64,000 nucleotides of DNA from Stomorhina lunata (lineage: Eukaryota > Arthropoda > Insecta > Diptera > Rhiniidae): NCBI GenBank assembly GCA_933228675.1, contig OW121742.1:112976739-113040738 (forward strand), in the 5' to 3' direction. The position numbers were made by a program, and so were the translations under genes. The notes under the pieces were generated by a model. That model did not search any database. It was not told the DNA's origin and was given only the letters and a program-made list of their open reading frames with translations. How positions within the stretch are numbered: position 1 is the stretch's first letter; the number at the start of each line of letters is the position of its first letter. Positions 46,126-58,372 of the stretch are shown here, piece after piece.

Positions 46126-46942
46126 CAGTCGTAAAGATTTAAAGTTAATATGTTAAAGAGATATATGAAGATAATCGGGACATTCAAAAAAGTCAAAACT
46201 ATTCTTGATCCGACAGTCCCCACTCCTGGAGTATAACGTTAAATTCATATGCTCTAATTTGCACTGCAATCGTAGGACTTTACATAAACTTATTTAAACT
46301 ACAACCACGGGTTTTCAAAGAGTCCTATCAAAATGTATTCTTAAGTCTCACAGAGACCGACGCCTACTCTTACGGCTGATCGTTCCGGCTGTTTTTGATA
46401 CGATTTTTAAAGTTTTATTCATAATGTAATAGCCAGTTTCTATTATCAAGTTATAAATATAAATATGGGTTTCCATAGAGCCCATTTATTATAAAACATT
46501 TGTTTTATATACAATTTTATACATTATACTATAGTATGAAAATATAGCTACCAATTTCTTATATTTTTCCTAGTTTTCCAAATGATCCTACAATAGTAAT
46601 CACGAGGCTCACATACCTTCATTTTTTAAGATTTGTTTGTAGAGTCTTTTCTAGACGTCAACAGTTCTGATCTAACAAATTTTTCTCATTGGGTATATGC
46701 ATTTCTTTACACGTATTCAGAAATGTAACCATCAGGCAAACTTAAAAATATAAATAAGTAGATGAAACGGAAAGAAAAAACTAATATATTACTTTATTCC
46801 AACATTGTTAGTGGATTTTTCATTGAATTTTTTAAAGTAAATACAATTTAAATATGGCCAATAAATCTAAGAGGAATTATTTAACAGAGCAAGTATTTTC
46901 CTGGAAATAAAAAACATAATTCAAATTAAAATTCAAAGAATA
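46126..46942. other. Non-coding DNA
   Basis: Nothing is recognised in this AT-rich stretch. Confidence 0.5.
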
Positions 46943-47448
46943 AGAACTAGAACAGAACTAGAACAGAACTAAAACAGAACTAGAACAGAACTAGAACAGA
47001 ACTAGAACAGAACTAGAACAGAACTAGAACAGAACTAGAACAGAACTAGAACAGAACTAGAACAGAACTAGAACAGAACTAGAACAGAACTAGAACAGAA
47101 CTAGAACAGAACTAGAACAGAACTAGAACAGAACTAGAACAGAACTAGAACAGAACTAGAACAGAACTAGAACAGAACTAGAACAGAACTAGAAAAGAAC
47201 TAGAACAGAATTAGAACAGAACAGAACTAGAACAGAACTAGAACAGAACTAGAACAGAACTAGAACAGAACTAGAACAGAACTAGAACAGAACTAGAACA
47301 GAACTAGAACAGAACTAGAACAAAACTAGAACAGAACTAGAACAGAACTAGAACAGAAATAGAACAGAACTAGAACAGAACTAGAACAGACCTAGAACAG
47401 AACTAGAACAGAACTAGAACAGAACTAGAACAGAACTAGAACAGAACA
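46943..47448 (-). repeat. 11-bp satellite, minus orientation, left copy
   Basis: About 46 units of CTAGAACAGAA, the reverse complement of the 38-45 kb array, lie about 2 kb from that array's end. Marker variants AACAAAACTAG (47,318-47,328), GAAATAG and GACCTAG near its right end recur at identical relative positions in the second copy at 50.5-51.1 kb. Confidence 0.95.
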
Positions 47449-48026
47449 GATTGGAAGTTTTTCAATTTTTTTTTATTTGCTTAAAAAATTTAAAAATTTT
47501 TTTTATAATTTTTTGTTTAATTTTTCAAACATTTCAAAAATTTCATATTTTTATAGAATATTTTTTCCAATAGGAAATTTTTCAAAAATATTAGAAAAAA
47601 AAAATTGTTATTTTTGTGGAAAATTTGTTAAAAATTTCTTATTATTATAAGAAATATTTAAAAATTTCTTATTTTTAACGGAAAATTTTCAAAAATTTCT
47701 TATTTTTATAGCAAACTTTTAAAAAATTTAAAAAAAATTGCTCGTTTTACTGGAAATTTTTCAAAAACTTTTTTAATAAAGAAGAATTTCTGAACTGAAA
47801 TTTTGTTTTTATATCCCTCGTAATTTTAATTAATCTCCTGCCAGGACTTCTAATTAAGATTTACTCAAAATTTTGTAAATTTTGTTGTTAATTTCTATTG
47901 AAATTTCATTTTTCGTTGAGATTTTATCGGACATGTTAAAATTTTAATACAATGTCCGACGTTTTTAAATACATGTCAAATTTGTCTATACATTCATTAT
48001 AGCCAGCCTAAAAATAGACAACAGTT

Positions 48027-48035
<9 letters not shown>
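47449..48035. repeat. Duplicated unique segment, left copy
   Basis: This 587-bp non-array segment (starting GATTGGAAGTTTTTC, ending CAGTTTTTAAAATT) is repeated at 51,118-51,704 at a constant offset of 3,669 bp with no difference I could see. Its first ~340 bp contain degraded family A-like phrases such as GGAAATTTTTCAAAAAT. It ends exactly where the retrotransposon's T-run begins. Confidence 0.9.
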
Positions 48036-48062
<27 letters not shown>

Positions 48063-50507
48063 GGACCAGCACTCAGGGGATGACCCCTACTTATGCAATG
48101 CATTGTGTTGGAACTAGGAAAATAGGTTATGGGAGGGTGGATAGATGGAGTAGTGTTTATGGACATTTGATTTGAACTTTCCTATATTGCAACTGGCAGG
48201 AAAAATTTCTGCGGGAAGTAAATTCCACATACGAACTGTACGGCTAAAGAATGAATTTTCTCTGTAGTGTGTTGTTCTGTCTACTGGCCAATCGACTACG
48301 AAGGGATGAGCTCTAACAGATAGACGTGTATTGCGTAAAAAAATTCTAGTTTCGGGAACGAGTTCCCTGATTTCATTAGAGCACATTCCAAAGTAGTAAC
48401 GATAGAACAGTGTGACACAACCCACATTGCGACGGTGCTCCAGTGAATCAATAGAGTTGGATACCCTACTGTCACCAATAAGCACCTTCGCCCTCTCCTG
48501 TACTCGGTCAAGAAGCTCCAAAATAGACTTTGAAGCACCGGCCCATACATGAGAGTTGTATTCCATTTTCGGTCGGATATAGGTGGTATAAATAGTAAGG
48601 AGATCAGATGAAGTGAAGTATGTCTTGCACCGTTTTAGAAAACCGAGACACTTGAATGCTTCTTTCGACACTTGAAAAATGTGTTCAGTCCACCGGACAT
48701 CACATTGAATTCTCATGCCCAGAACATCAAGAGTATCTGATTCCTCGATATTTTCACCACCCATTAATACAGATGAAGTAACATGATCCGCCGTGCGTTT
48801 ATGCGTGAGCATACAACATTGAGTTTTCCGCGCATTAAAATCGACTCTATTCGCACGACCCCATTCTGAGATTGCTTCTAAATCGCGGTTTAATGATTCA
48901 TTCATGTTTTGCCTCATAGTACCAATCTCTAAAGGGTTTGGTCTATGATTGAATGAATACGAATGGCAAATGTTACTATCATCTGCAAAAGAGTAGATAG
49001 GATTGGAAGTTTGACGTAGAAGGTCGTTTATAAAGATAAGAAATAGAGTAGGAGAAAGAACGGAGCCTTGCGGTACCCCTGAATTTAGCTTGAACTCGTT
49101 TGATGAGATCCCATCTACAACAACTCTTATAGTGCGATCTCTGAGGAAGCTCGATATAAATCGAGAAAAGATATTACCGACACCAAAAGCAATAAGTTTT
49201 GATAGAAGTGCTCCGTGCCACACTCTATCAAACGCCTTGGAAATATCCAGAGCCACAACTTTACTTTCGCCAAAACGGTGTATTGAATGACACCATTTTT
49301 CCGAAAGGAAGGCTAGCAGGTCTCCCGTAGAGCGTCCCCTACGAAATCCATACTGGCGGTCGCTTAGTAGGTTGTTAGATTCCAGATATTTCACAAGATG
49401 GTGGTTTACCATACTCTCCAAAACTTTGGAGAGTGCAGAACAAATTGCTATTGGGCGGTAATTTTCAGGGTTGGTAGCCTCACCCTTTTTAGGGATTGGC
49501 GTTACATTAGCAACCTTCCAACACCGAGGAAATGTACCAGCTTGGTACAAGGTGCTGAAAAGGTTGGCTAATGGACGCGAAAGCGTCGAACAGCACTGCT
49601 TCAAGACCAGTGCTGGAATGCCATCCGGCCCTGAAGACTTGTTTATGTTGAGATCTGCTAAAACCCTTTTTACAGCACGGGCGCGAAAGAATATCTTTGG
49701 CATAGTTACAGATACTCTTTCGAGCTCGGGCGGAGGTTGAGTGCTTTCCGGCAAGCGGGAATTGCTTGCAAATAATTCAGCTAAAAGGTTAGCTTTGTCA
49801 ACCGGGTCAGTGAATGTTTGACCATTCTTTAAAAGAGAAGAAATTGAAGAACTAGCATTATTCTTAACTCTTTTAACGAATGACCAGAAACTCTTGCTGC
49901 CCCGAGGAGCAGCAAGAATTTTAGTACGAAGACGCTGCTCGTACAGAGCTTTTTCACGTCTTAATACTTTGGCACATGTACGCCTTGCACGTTTGCGTTG
50001 CAAATCAGTAACTGGATTTTGGTTATTGCGCCAGTTTCTGAAAGCTTCCTCTCGGGATCTGACTGCTTGTTTGCACGTCTGATTAAACCAAGTTTTTACC
50101 TTTGGTTTAATCGAAATGTTTTTCACTGGGATAAACATTTTCATTCCCAGCTTAATAACATTAGAAACCATTTCCGCCGAGGCATTGACATTACTGTCGA
50201 GGAAACACAGTTTCCAGTTAAAATGCCTATAGAATTCGTTGAGCTCTGCCCAACGACCTTTTTCGTATAGAAAAATTGAACGTTTCGTAGCTGTTTGCGA
50301 AATGCTGCGAAGTGAGGAGAGCGAAAAAGAGGCGGAAATGGTACAATGATCGGAATTTCCGAGAGGTGCAAGAACCTTTACTTCATACTTATCAGGGTGT
50401 GAAGTAAGGAAAAGGTCAAGGATGTTTTGTTGGTGCCCATCAACACATGGAATATGTGTTGGCTCATTCACCAGTTGCGCAAGGTGATTGTGCGCTGCAA
50501 ATAACTC
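48034..50507 (-). mobile_element. 5'-truncated non-LTR retrotransposon
   Basis: On the minus strand the element starts abruptly inside its endonuclease coding region at 50,507 and ends in a 28-nt poly(A), seen as T at 48,034-48,061. The 3' UTR is short, about 50 bp after the stop codon at 48,114. It is flanked by direct copies of the same array-plus-unique segment rather than by a normal short target duplication. Confidence 0.92.
48114..50507 (-). CDS. Endonuclease-reverse transcriptase ORF2, truncated
   Basis: The frame is open from the truncation point (coding ELFAAHNHLAQLVNEPTH) to a stop at 48,114, giving about 797 residues. From the GTG at 50,471, residues 1-45 are the end of an APE-type endonuclease: NILDLFLTS then GNSDH at 38-42, the last catalytic motif. 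A basic linker follows (residues 120-200), then reverse transcriptase: GPDGIP 281-286, NYRPI 337-341, ALDISKAFD 407-415, GVPQGS 465-470 and FADD 495-498, then a thumb and a C-terminal region with YNSHVW. There is no internal stop or frameshift, so insertion looks recent. The missing N-terminal endonuclease half makes it non-autonomous. The family is Jockey/CR1-like; the clade is not resolved. No promoter remains. Confidence 0.93.
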   Translation of the reverse strand, partial: ELFAAHNHLAQLVNEPTHIPCVDGHQQNILDLFLTSHPDKYEVKVLAPLGNSDHCTISASFSLSSLRSISQTATKRSIFLYEKGRWAELNEFYRHFNWKLCFLDSNVNASAEMVSNVIKLGMKMFIPVKNISIKPKVKTWFNQTCKQAVRSREEAFRNWRNNQNPVTDLQRKRARRTCAKVLRREKALYEQRLRTKILAAPRGSKSFWSFVKRVKNNASSSISSLLKNGQTFTDPVDKANLLAELFASNSRLPESTQPPPELERVSVTMPKIFFRARAVKRVLADLNINKSSGPDGIPALVLKQCCSTLSRPLANLFSTLYQAGTFPRCWKVANVTPIPKKGEATNPENYRPIAICSALSKVLESMVNHHLVKYLESNNLLSDRQYGFRRGRSTGDLLAFLSEKWCHSIHRFGESKVVALDISKAFDRVWHGALLSKLIAFGVGNIFSRFISSFLRDRTIRVVVDGISSNEFKLNSGVPQGSVLSPTLFLIFINDLLRQTSNPIYSFADDSNICHSYSFNHRPNPLEIGTMRQNMNESLNRDLEAISEWGRANRVDFNARKTQCCMLTHKRTADHVTSSVLMGGENIEESDTLDVLGMRIQCDVRWTEHIFQVSKEAFKCLGFLKRCKTYFTSSDLLTIYTTYIRPKMEYNSHVWAGASKSILELLDRVQERAKVLIGDSRVSNSIDSLEHRRNVGCVTLFYRYYFGMCSNEIRELVPETRIFLRNTRLSVRAHPFVVDWPVDRTTHYRENSFFSRTVRMWNLLPAEIFPASCNIGKFKSNVHKHYSIYPPSHNLFS

Positions 50508-51117
50508 AGAACAGAACTAGAACAGAACTAGAACAGAACTAGAACAGAACTAGAACAGAACTAGAACAGAACTAGAACAGAACTAGAACAGAACAGAACT
50601 GGAACAGAACTAGAACAGAACTAGAACAAAACTAGAACAGAACTAGAACAGAACTAGAACAGAACTAGAACAGAACTAGAACAGAACTAGAACAGAACTA
50701 GAACAGAACTAGAACAGAACTAGAACAGAACTAGAACAGAACTAGAACAGAACTAGAACAGAACTAGAACAGAACTAGAACAGAACTAGAACAGAACTAG
50801 AACAGAACTAGAACAGAACTAGAACAGAACTAGAACAGAACTAGAACAGAACTAGAACAGAACTAGAACAGAACTAGAACAGAACTAGAACAGAACTAGA
50901 ACAGAACTAGAACAGAACTAGAACAGAACTAGAACAGAACTAGAACAGAACTAGAACAGAACTAGAACAGAACTAGAACAGAACTAGAACAAAACTAGAA
51001 CAGAACTAGAACAGAACTAGAACAGAAATAGAACAGAACTAGAACAGAACTAGAACAGACCTAGAACAGAACTAGAACAGAACTAGAACAGAACTAGAAC
51101 AGAACTAGAACAGAACA
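50508..51117 (-). repeat. 11-bp satellite, minus orientation, right copy
   Basis: About 55 units of CTAGAACAGAA abut the truncated 5' end of the LINE. Near 50,587-50,617 a composite variant (a shortened unit followed by a CTGGAAC unit) is the exact reverse complement of the variant pair at 44,396-44,426 in the large array. The right-hand end shares its variants with the left copy. Confidence 0.95.
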
Positions 51118-51704
51118 GATTGGAAGTTTTTCAATTTTTTTTTATTTGCTTAAAAAATTTAAAAATTTTTTTTATAATTTTTTGTTTAATTTTTCAAACA
51201 TTTCAAAAATTTCATATTTTTATAGAATATTTTTTCCAATAGGAAATTTTTCAAAAATATTAGAAAAAAAAAATTGTTATTTTTGTGGAAAATTTGTTAA
51301 AAATTTCTTATTATTATAAGAAATATTTAAAAATTTCTTATTTTTAACGGAAAATTTTCAAAAATTTCTTATTTTTATAGCAAACTTTTAAAAAATTTAA
51401 AAAAAATTGCTCGTTTTACTGGAAATTTTTCAAAAACTTTTTTAATAAAGAAGAATTTCTGAACTGAAATTTTGTTTTTATATCCCTCGTAATTTTAATT
51501 AATCTCCTGCCAGGACTTCTAATTAAGATTTACTCAAAATTTTGTAAATTTTGTTGTTAATTTCTATTGAAATTTCATTTTTCGTTGAGATTTTATCGGA
51601 CATGTTAAAATTTTAATACAATGTCCGACGTTTTTAAATACATGTCAAATTTGTCTATACATTCATTATAGCCAGCCTAAAAATAGACAACAGTTTTTAA
51701 AATT
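51118..51704. repeat. Duplicated unique segment, right copy
   Basis: Same sequence as 47,449-48,035. Here it runs on into GTTTCTATTCAAATG instead of a poly(T), so this copy shows the uninterrupted target. Confidence 0.9.
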
Positions 51705-52725
51705 GTTTCTATTCAAATGTTAAAGAGGATAATTTGTTTTTTTTTTTCTGAGGGCGAATGTTTTTGATGTTTTACATTTAGAGATGATTAAAATTTTACT
51801 ACTCCCGAATAGAAGGGATTTTAACTTAATAAAGCTTTTAGGCTGAAATGGATGTTTTGTTGGTGTTACAAAATTTTTCAATTATTGTTATTTTGTGATG
51901 GAATCAAGTGATTTTATTTTAAAAATCTATATGGTTAAGGTTCCTTTGCTGGCAATATTTTAGCTGTCTTTTTCAGTTCCGAAGAGATTTTTTTTAACCT
52001 ACAAAAAGGAGATACCTGCTGCTTTAAGTGACAAAAGGTGGCAAAAAAAATGATATGTGAAAATGTAATCCTTGTGTTCTCTCTGCGAGTAATGTCAGAA
52101 TTTAACCAGTAGGTGGTAATTTCATATTCAGCATCAATATGATATTTAATGCCATTTTTATGACAGTGCTTTTATTAGAAAGGATGCGCAATAAAAATAT
52201 TATGAAAAATATATATATTTTTTATTAAATACAACTTAAATTTCTTGGGAACTTGGGGTAATAATAACAAAAATCACAGCTAAAGTTCATAACACGCAAA
52301 AACTCTTAAGTTCAAATAAATACGAGTTTAAAAAAATCAAGAATATCCTTCATAAAAAACCAATAAAATAAAATCCTTCAACGAATAAAAAAAGAAGAAT
52401 AAAAACTAAAGAATTATAGAAGATTTTACCCAAAACCCGTTAGTTAAGTAAAATAAAAGAAATAAAGTTTCAAAACCATAAGAAAGATAAAAAAATTTTT
52501 TAAAACAAAAAGTAAAAAGTTTCATTTCAAAACCAAGAAGAAAAAAAATTCAAGAAATAGCTCAAAATTTCAAACCCAAAAACACATTTGCTCAAGTGTT
52601 AAATAAAATATCATTCAATTGAAACTATAAGTTTTTTTTTTGTTCAATCCAAGATATAAGGAAAATAAAAGACAATTACTAAATGTTAGCTACATATAAA
52701 CATTGTGTATATGTATATCTATATT
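51705..52725. other. AT-rich non-coding DNA
   Basis: No gene is recognised. A/T-rich low-complexity sequence dominates the right half. Confidence 0.5.
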
Positions 52726-55567
52726 AGGGTGCACCTTATATCACGAAAGTGTGAAATTGAACCGTTACTCCGCCTGTGCAAATTTGCATAAGGGGAATAC
52801 GAGCCGCATCAGCCCATAAAGTGTTAAACTTTTTTGTTTGGGAAAAAATTATGAGTTTTTTCGGTTTTACCCAAATTTTAAAAACTTAGGTTTGATTTAT
52901 TTAAAAAATTATTTGGACTATAAAAAATGCTAAAATAGCTTTATTTTAAGTCATCAACCTTAAAAATCCATGAAGCACTTTCGAAGTTATTGCAGTTTTT
53001 TCCCGACACGCCTAAAAATATGCAGCTAAAAAATTTACTTAAAGATAAGTAAATTTCAAAGTAAAACATGATTTAAATTTCTATGACCTGTAAGTACTAA
53101 ATAGTTGAGTTTCGTTAAAATATAACTGAATTTACTCAGTTTTTTTCATATTAGAAAATTATACTTTTTTCTAAGGCCGGTTTCAAAAAAAAATTTTAAT
53201 TTTTTGAAAATTTTTTTTAAAAAATATTACAAATAATACATTTGCTTTCCAGTATCTTAAAACCAATAAACGGAAAAATAAAAAACAATAAAAATTAAGA
53301 CGATATCTCAAACCGTTTCTACGTAGCTGCGATTTGAACTTGTTAAATTTCGCGAAAATGTGAATTTTTTGTAATAATTTGTTAAAATATATTAATTTTA
53401 GAAGAAAATTTTCAACAATTTCTAATTTTTTTTAAGAAATTCTTCAAAAATTTCTTATTTTTTAAGAAATTTTTCAAAATTTTCTTATTTTATTTCGAAA
53501 ATTTTACAAAAATTTCTTATATTTTTTAAGAAATTTTACAAAAATTTTCAATTTTTTTTTTAGGAAATTTTTGAAAAATTTCTTATTTTTATAGGAAATT
53601 TTTCAAAAGATTTTTATTTCTATAGCAAATTTTTCAAAAATTTCCTATTTTTATAGAAACTTTTTAAAAATTTCTTATTTTTATAGAATATTTTGAAATT
53701 TTTTTATTATTTTAATTAGAAATTTTTCAAAAATTTCTTATTTTTTGTAAAAAATTTAAAAACAAATTTTATTATTATAGAAAATTTTTAAAAAATTTTT
53801 TATTTTTTTTTAGGAAATTTTTCAAAAATTTTTTAATTTTTTTAGGAAATTTTTCAAAAGTTATAGGAACTTTTTCAAAAATTTATTATATTTAAAGGAA
53901 ATTTTTCAAAAATTTCCTATTTTTATAGGAAATTTTTCAAAAATTTCTTATTTTTTTGAAAGAAATTTTTCAAGAATTTCCTATTTTTATAGGAACTTTT
54001 TCAAAAACTTGCTATTTCTATAGAAAATTTTTCAAAAATTTCTTATTTTTATAGGAAATTTTTCAAAAATTTCTTATTTTTTTAAGGAAATTTTGTAAAA
54101 TTTCTTATTTTTTTTAAGGAAATTTTTCAAAAATTTCTTATTTTTATAGGAAAATTTTCAAAAACTTCTTATTTTTAAAGGAAATTTTTCAAAAATTTCT
54201 TATTTTTATAGGAAATTTTTCAAAATTTTCTTATTTTTACAGGAAATTTTTCAAAAATTTCTTATTTTTATAGGAAATTTGTCAAAAATTTCTTATTTTT
54301 ATAGGAAATTTTTCAAAAACTTCTTATTTTTTTTAACAAATTTTCAAACATTTCTTATTTTTATAGGAAAATTTTCAAAAATTTTTTATTTTTATAAGAA
54401 ATTTTTTAAAATTTTTTTTTTAAGGAAATTTTTCAAAAATTTCTAATTTTTATAGGAAATTTTCAAAATTGGAAATTTTTCATAAATTTCTTATTCTTAT
54501 AGGAAATTTTTCAAAAATTCCTTATTTTTATTGGAAATTTTTCAAAAATTTCTTTTTTTTTATAGGAAATTTTTTAAAGTCTTCCTATTTTTATAGTAAA
54601 CTTGTCCAAAATTCTCAATTTTATAGGAAACTTTCCATATTTCTTATTTTTATAAGAAATTTTTCAATAACTTCTTATTTCTATAAGAAATTTTTTAAAA
54701 TTTTCTTATTTTTATAGGAAATTTTTCAAAAATTTCATATTTTTTTTAAGGAAATTTTTCAAAAATTCCTTATATATAAGGAAGGAAATTTTTGAAAAAT
54801 TTCCTATAAAAATAAGAAAATTTTAAAAAATTTCCTAAGGAATTTTTGAAAAATTTCCTTAAAAAAAATATGAAATTTTTGAAAAATTTCCTATAAAAAT
54901 AAGAAAATTTTAAAAAATTTCCTATAGAAATAAGAAGTTATTGAAAAATTTCTTATAAAAATAAGTATAAGGAATTTTTGAAAATTTCAAAAATTTCTTA
55001 TTTTTATAGGAACTTTTTCAAAAACTTCCTATTTCTATAGGAAATTTTTCAAAATTTCTTAATTTTATAGGAAACTTTCTAAAATTTTTTACTTTTATTA
55101 GAAATTTTTCAAAATTTTCTTATTTCTATTGGAAATTTTCCAAAAATTTCTTTTTTTAGGAAATCTTTCAAAGTTTTCTTATTTTGATAGGAAATTTTTT
55201 AAAAATTGCTTATTTTTATAAGACATTTTTGAAAAACTTTTTTTATTTCAAATTCAAATGATTTCAAACTACCATAACTTCAAAACTACTACATGGATTT
55301 TTAATGTTGATCATTTTAGTTTTCTTTTATACTCTGGTATTTTTTTTTTAAATAGTTTAATTTTGAGTGCTTAAAGTTTGGGCAAAGCCGTAAATACTCC
55401 CAATTTTTTACATACAAAAAAGTTTAACACATTGTGGGCGAATGCGGCACTAGTTCCCCTTATGCAATTTTGAAAACAATTAACACAGCATTTTTTTATG
55501 TAACATAGAACTGTTCTATGGGGAGTTACGGTTCAATTTACCTTTTTCGTAAAATAAGGTGCACCCT
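52726..55567. mobile_element. TIR element (2.8 kb) filled with family A satellite
   Basis: The left end AGGGTGCACCTTAT (52,726) has its inverse ATAAGGTGCACCCT at the right end (to 55,567). Inverted similarity continues inward for well over 100 bp. Paired landmarks include ATTGAACCGTTACTCC vs ATTGAACCGTAACTCC, TTGCATAAGGGGAA (both), GTGTTAAACTTTTTTGT (both) and GGTTTTACCCAAA vs GGCTTTGCCCAAA. The interior is a degenerate satellite. No transposase is present. This is the clearest case in the window of an array inside a TIR element. Confidence 0.82.
53400..55245 (-). repeat. Degenerate family A satellite with local inversion
   Basis: Irregular ~31-bp units AAATTTTTCAAAAATTTC plus TTATTTTTATAGG make up most of the array, in the orientation opposite to the 2-6 kb array. 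Between about 54,781 and 54,975 the orientation flips (TTTTTGAAAAATTTCC, TATAAAAATAAG) and then flips back. The array is far more diverged than the 2-6 kb copy, suggesting an older or less homogenised locus. Confidence 0.9.
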
Positions 55568-56124
55568 TATCTATATACACACATACATAGCATATATGTT
55601 AGTTTTTTTTCTATTCTTATCTATGTCTCTGTATGCATGTGTATTATATATGTATGTGTTTCACAGTTTGTAGATGTTTTGTTGGTTCATGAAAATCGCA
55701 TTATTTCCGTTAATGTTTTGGCACGTTTTTACTGCAAAAGTATGCGCATAAATCAGACGACAAACTCAACTCAAACTTTAAACTGATGTGAACTTAAGCC
55801 GCTCGTATGGTTACATTTACAGAAAAACTATATATGTCTGTAACACATACACATATATACATACATATATATATATATAGATATATATATATATACATAC
55901 TTATAAGTACATACGTATGTATATTTAGAAAGCTTACTTGCCTCTATAGCAGTCTAGGGCAGACAATTCATTTGCTTTAACCAGTTACAGGGAAATAAAT
56001 TCTGGCGACAAAAGTATTCGATAACGATCTCGAGGGAACTCGTAAAAGGGGACGTCCAAAATTCGATGAAAATAACAAGTAGAGGAAAATCTTTCAATGC
56101 TGGGCCTACGAAATTGGAGAATAT
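55568..56124. other. Non-coding DNA with AT microsatellite
   Basis: A short ATAC/TA-type microsatellite lies at about 55,845-55,925. No gene is recognised. Confidence 0.6.
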
Positions 56125-56836
<712 letters not shown>

Positions 56837-58372
56837 TCGCTCAGTCGCCATAGAACTTCATTAGGATTCAGAATATACATCAGTTTTGGTTTAAGACCCA
56901 ATATAACAAAAAATGTGATCGGAATGACAATCTCAATATAACCCCATTATTTTTGTTGGATGGTGTAAAAAGGGGATTAGGGAGTCTTCTTCACTCCTCT
57001 ATTAGGGAAGAAAATCCACAGAAACTACTTGTTCAAATATTGCAAATTTACTAAGTACTTTAGTACCCAAGTGTCTTTATTTTTATTAATACATCGGCTT
57101 AGATATTTCAAATAAATTAACCTAACTTTCTGTCTTCTGCCCCACTGTGCTCTCTTACATATTGATATTATTCTTGCATATCAAATGTAATTCTATGTTA
57201 AGTATTGACAAGAAAATCTTTTTCTTCCTTTTTTGCTCCTTGAAATTTTTTGTAACATTACGAAAAAAAAAATTGCTGACAGCTCCTGTGAATCCTTATG
57301 CCTTTTCATATATTTATAGTTTTTGCTTGCTCTTTCATTTCTTTCAACACAATTGTCATGTTTGTCAGGCAGAATGTTGATGTAAACTTTAAATAGATTT
57401 TTCTTGTTTTTCCTGACTTTTTTTTTCTTTTCCATACTTTTATTCTTTTTTTGAAATTTTGTTCAGTTTTCTTTTTATATCTTTTCATAAGTGTATAGTT
57501 TGCTCATATTTTCTTATTTACCTTCTTATTAGATGCTTACATAAACGGCTGGAAGGATGTACTATGAACAGAATTGTAAGATGCCAATTGTTTAAAGTCA
57601 GTTATAGATAATGCACAATGGGAAAAAATTAAGCTTAATACTAGATATTTTCTTCACTTGTATTCTCACTTATGTTCTTTATATTATCTTTATCTTTACT
57701 TTAAGAATTAAATATATTTTTGTAGCAATTTTGCTGCTTGTTTTCCCCACTGTGTCATAGCTATATTTTTATTGTTTATTTTGATGTGCCTTATTATGAG
57801 CTTATAAGTGGGCGTGTAATTTTCAACAATTTTCTGAATTTATAAGTATATGCATTTATAAATATGTGTTATTTGTTTGCCTTGATGATTTTCTTGCTGG
57901 TGCTGGCTCAGAAAGTCAGCAGCATTACAAGCAGCTGCTGCATTTGCAAGGGAAATTTTTTCCTTTTTTCTCCATTTCAACATTTCAATTTTTATGCCTT
58001 AGACTTTTTTTACTTATTTGTTGTTCTTCTAAATTTTTTGTGACTTTTTCACAAATCTTTATTTCTGCTACTTAAGTTTAAGCGTATGATCGCTTATGCA
58101 TGAGTTCACTTTTCGGCATATGTGCATGAGCATTGGATTCATTTGTAAGGATTCTTCTTTGTCGTCTTATTTTTTGCCAAGTTTAAGTTTTTGTAGTTAT
58201 TATTGCCAACTCTTGCAATTAGGAGAAAAATATTAACACACACGTGTTGTCGGAATATTACAAGTACCAGCCAACATTTGGGCAATAATACTGTTGCATA
58301 TCAATTAGGCGTTACACTGGAAAATTATCTCAATTATTTTGGTATAAGTAATAACATAAAGTATAAGTAGTA
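56837..58372. other. Non-coding DNA
   Basis: No gene is recognised. Short frames (57147-57488, 57866-58075) are poly-T/poly-A derived and lack domains. Confidence 0.5.

Noticed and set aside
48296..50371. Several short frames on both strands within the 48-50.5 kb LINE
   Set aside because: They overlap the uninterrupted ORF2 and lack any domain, so they are shadow frames of that gene.
46943..51704. LTR retrotransposon reading of the flanking duplications
   Set aside because: The direct copies have no TG...CA ends and consist of satellite plus AT-rich DNA. The enclosed element has a poly(A) tail and non-LTR motifs, and lacks integrase and protease.
55845..55925. TATATA-rich segment as a promoter
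   Set aside because: It is an AT microsatellite with no initiator or downstream gene.
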